A stretch of DNA of 7,601 nt from an uncultured Clostridia bacterium (GTDB lineage: Bacteria; Bacillota; Clostridia; UBA1381), in assembly GCA_945948775.1 (NCBI GenBank), contig CAMFCK010000033.1, positions 1-7,601 of the forward strand. Direction: 5' to 3'. The position numbers were made by a program, and so were the translations under genes. Shown here in pieces: positions 6,562-7,601 of this stretch. The notes under the pieces were generated by a model, which was not told the origin of the DNA, did not search any database, and was given only the letters and a program-made list of their open reading frames with translations. Positions within the stretch are counted from its first letter, which is position 1. Every line of letters begins with the position of its first letter.

Positions 6562-7440
6562 TTATTCTGTCACGATTGAAACTGTTCTGCTTTCGCCGTC
6601 CCACGAAACCTCGGCACCGAGCTGCTCCATTATAAATCGAAGCGGAACCATAGTGCGGTCGTTGACGATTTCAGCAGGCGTGTCAAGCGTTATCTTTTCG
6701 GAGTTTACGAATGCAGCGTCTGAATCAGCCTGAAGAAAAATGAAGGTAGTTTCCTCACCTGAGGCTTTGGTAATGAAAGCGGTTTTTGTCTCATCGTCGC
6801 AATCTACGCTTGCGCCGCAGGCTTCAAAAACACCGCGAAGAGGAACCATTGTACGGTCATTTTTGATGTAAGCATTGACATCAAGAGCAAGCTCTTCGCC
6901 GTTTTTGAGAATCGTCACCGATGAAGCTTCTGCCGCATCATAGATTTGCTGCGCATTTACGGCTGTTAAACGCTGATTATCATCAAGAGTTTTTTGATCA
7001 ACAATATTTCTTACCTCGCCCCAAAGAGTATCGGCAGTAACCTCATCACCCAGACCATATTCGGCTTTAAATGCGTCGAGATACTCCTCACCTATGTAGA
7101 AACGGAGCGGAGACTGGCTTTCCGCTTCTCCCCATGCGGTGTCATATGTCACGTTGTCGCCGAGACCTAACGTTTCCTTCAGTTCATCAAGCTCCATGCC
7201 GTACATTTCGGCAATTTTGCCTGTCGGAATAGTGTAATATGCGTCTGATTCCGTTGTGTCGGCACTCAGGTCGGAGGGAAGTCCGTATTCGGCAAGAAAT
7301 TCATTAAAATCTGTATAGCCTGCCTGTTCGGCAACCTCGCCGATTGTCCTGCCGCTTACGTTAATATATTCAGCATAAGCAAATTGAGCGGAAAACGATA
7401 GTGTGCATGCGGCGAGAATTGCCGCAATAGTTTTTTTCAT
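6562..7440 (-). CDS. secreted protein with three degenerate repeats and a copper-amine-oxidase-N-like domain
   Basis: This encodes 292 residues. Residues 1-23 form a signal peptide: MKK, a hydrophobic core and an AYA/E cleavage site. No lipobox, sortase motif or membrane anchor is seen. Residues about 33-145 hold three related units, each a helix with an EYGL or LGL turn followed by an acidic VTaDT(x)WGE segment: FNEFLAEYGL...SADT (45-62), LDELKETLGLGDNVTYDTAWGE (84-105) and LDAFKAEYGLGDEVTADTLWGE (121-142). Residues about 174-290 match the copper amine oxidase N-terminal-like domain (stalk domain), with its mark DRTMVPLR occurring twice (195-202 and 261-268). This domain is common in clostridial cell-surface proteins and does not imply oxidase activity. 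The likely site is outside the membrane or on the wall; the function is unknown. AGGAAAGG (complement of 7453-7460) is a plausible but distant ribosome-binding site. Confidence 0.85.
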   Translation of the reverse strand: MKKTIAAILAACTLSFSAQFAYAEYINVSGRTIGEVAEQAGYTDFNEFLAEYGLPSDLSADTTESDAYYTIPTGKIAEMYGMELDELKETLGLGDNVTYDTAWGEAESQSPLRFYIGEEYLDAFKAEYGLGDEVTADTLWGEVRNIVDQKTLDDNQRLTAVNAQQIYDAAEASSVTILKNGEELALDVNAYIKNDRTMVPLRGVFEACGASVDCDDETKTAFITKASGEETTFIFLQADSDAAFVNSEKITLDTPAEIVNDRTMVPLRFIMEQLGAEVSWDGESRTVSIVTE

Positions 7441-7472
7441 ATATATTCACAGCCTTTCCTTTGAATGATACT

Positions 7473-7501
7473 ATTATATCAGATTTGCATGTTAAATTCA
7501 A
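7473..7501 (-). promoter_or_regulatory. near-consensus sigma-A promoter for the secreted-protein gene
   Basis: On the minus strand the -35 is TTGAAT (complement of 7496-7501) and the -10 is a perfect TATAAT (complement of 7473-7478), with 17 bases between. Transcription would start about 7466, leaving a leader of about 26 bases. A strong constitutive-type promoter is expected. Confidence 0.82.
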
Positions 7502-7528
7502 GTATTAAATATTATTTATGCAAGTATT
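7499..7528. repeat. 8-base direct repeat between two divergent promoters
   Basis: CAAGTATT occurs at 7499-7506 and again at 7521-7528, 22 bases apart start to start, about two helical turns. The first copy overlaps the -35 of the leftward promoter and the second overlaps the -35 of the rightward candidate. The second copy also sits in a small palindrome, GCAA-GTA-TTGC (7520-7530). This layout would suit an operator, but the stretch is A+T rich and chance is possible. Confidence 0.35.
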
Positions 7529-7555
7529 GCGGAAAGGGTAAAATTATGGTATAAT
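7527..7555 (+). promoter_or_regulatory. candidate rightward promoter at the window edge
   Basis: A perfect TATAAT (7550-7555) lies 17 bases after TTGCGG (7527-7532), a poor -35. It would start transcription near 7562 and drive a gene beyond the window. The remaining bases show no ribosome-binding site, so no coding start is called; the ATG at 7561 would be leaderless. Confidence 0.5.
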
Positions 7556-7601
7556 AAATCATGTATTGCAGGCGTTCTTATGTATCTGCCGGCTTTATAT
7601 C

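Noticed and set aside
6338..6604. Minus-strand reading frame of 88 codons
   Set aside because: It overlaps the end of the secreted-protein gene, has no ribosome-binding site, and runs through the inverted repeats; its composition is that of translated repeat DNA.
7561..7601. Start of a plus-strand gene at ATG 7561
   Set aside because: Only 13 codons are visible, there is no ribosome-binding site, and the predicted transcription start would make it leaderless.

Overview
The window looks like a stretch of chromosome from an anaerobic, low-to-moderate G+C member of the Clostridia (Bacillota). Evidence is the gene order rsmD-coaD-coiled-coil protein, a clostridial-type formate-tetrahydrofolate ligase, tsaE/tsaB, strong Shine-Dalgarno sites (AGGAG/GGAGG) and sigma-A-type promoters. 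The species cannot be named from this sequence alone. Nearly all of it is housekeeping; no defence system, CRISPR array, tRNA or rRNA gene is visible.

Positions 1-4873 hold one co-directional (+) run of closely packed genes: the 3' end of rsmD (16S rRNA methyltransferase), coaD (CoA biosynthesis), a small charged coiled-coil protein of unknown role, a FlK-type hotdog thioesterase, fhs (one-carbon metabolism), tsaE and tsaB (tRNA t6A modification) and rpiB (pentose phosphate isomerase). Most junctions are short gaps or overlaps, as in an operon. The exception is a 95-base gap before the thioesterase, which contains a terminator- or attenuator-like hairpin. The fhs gene is broken: an apparent 22-base deletion near 2578-2581 shifts the frame and causes a stop at 2606-2608, while both flanking portions remain intact. 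Adding 22 bases back gives a 556-residue protein, the family's usual length, so this is either a very recent mutation or an assembly error.

The run ends at a 13-bp bidirectional terminator (4886-4932). On the other side lies proA (minus strand, proline biosynthesis), which has its own good promoter and no proB beside it.

Positions 6187-6561 are a 375-base non-coding stretch. It holds the proA promoter and then a hairpin-rich segment that may be a dispersed intergenic repeat or the remnant of a small mobile element. Beyond it, on the minus strand, is a gene for a secreted protein with three degenerate repeats and a C-terminal copper-amine-oxidase-N-like domain. Its promoter is near consensus and faces away from a weaker candidate plus-strand promoter near the right edge; an 8-base direct repeat touches both -35 regions.
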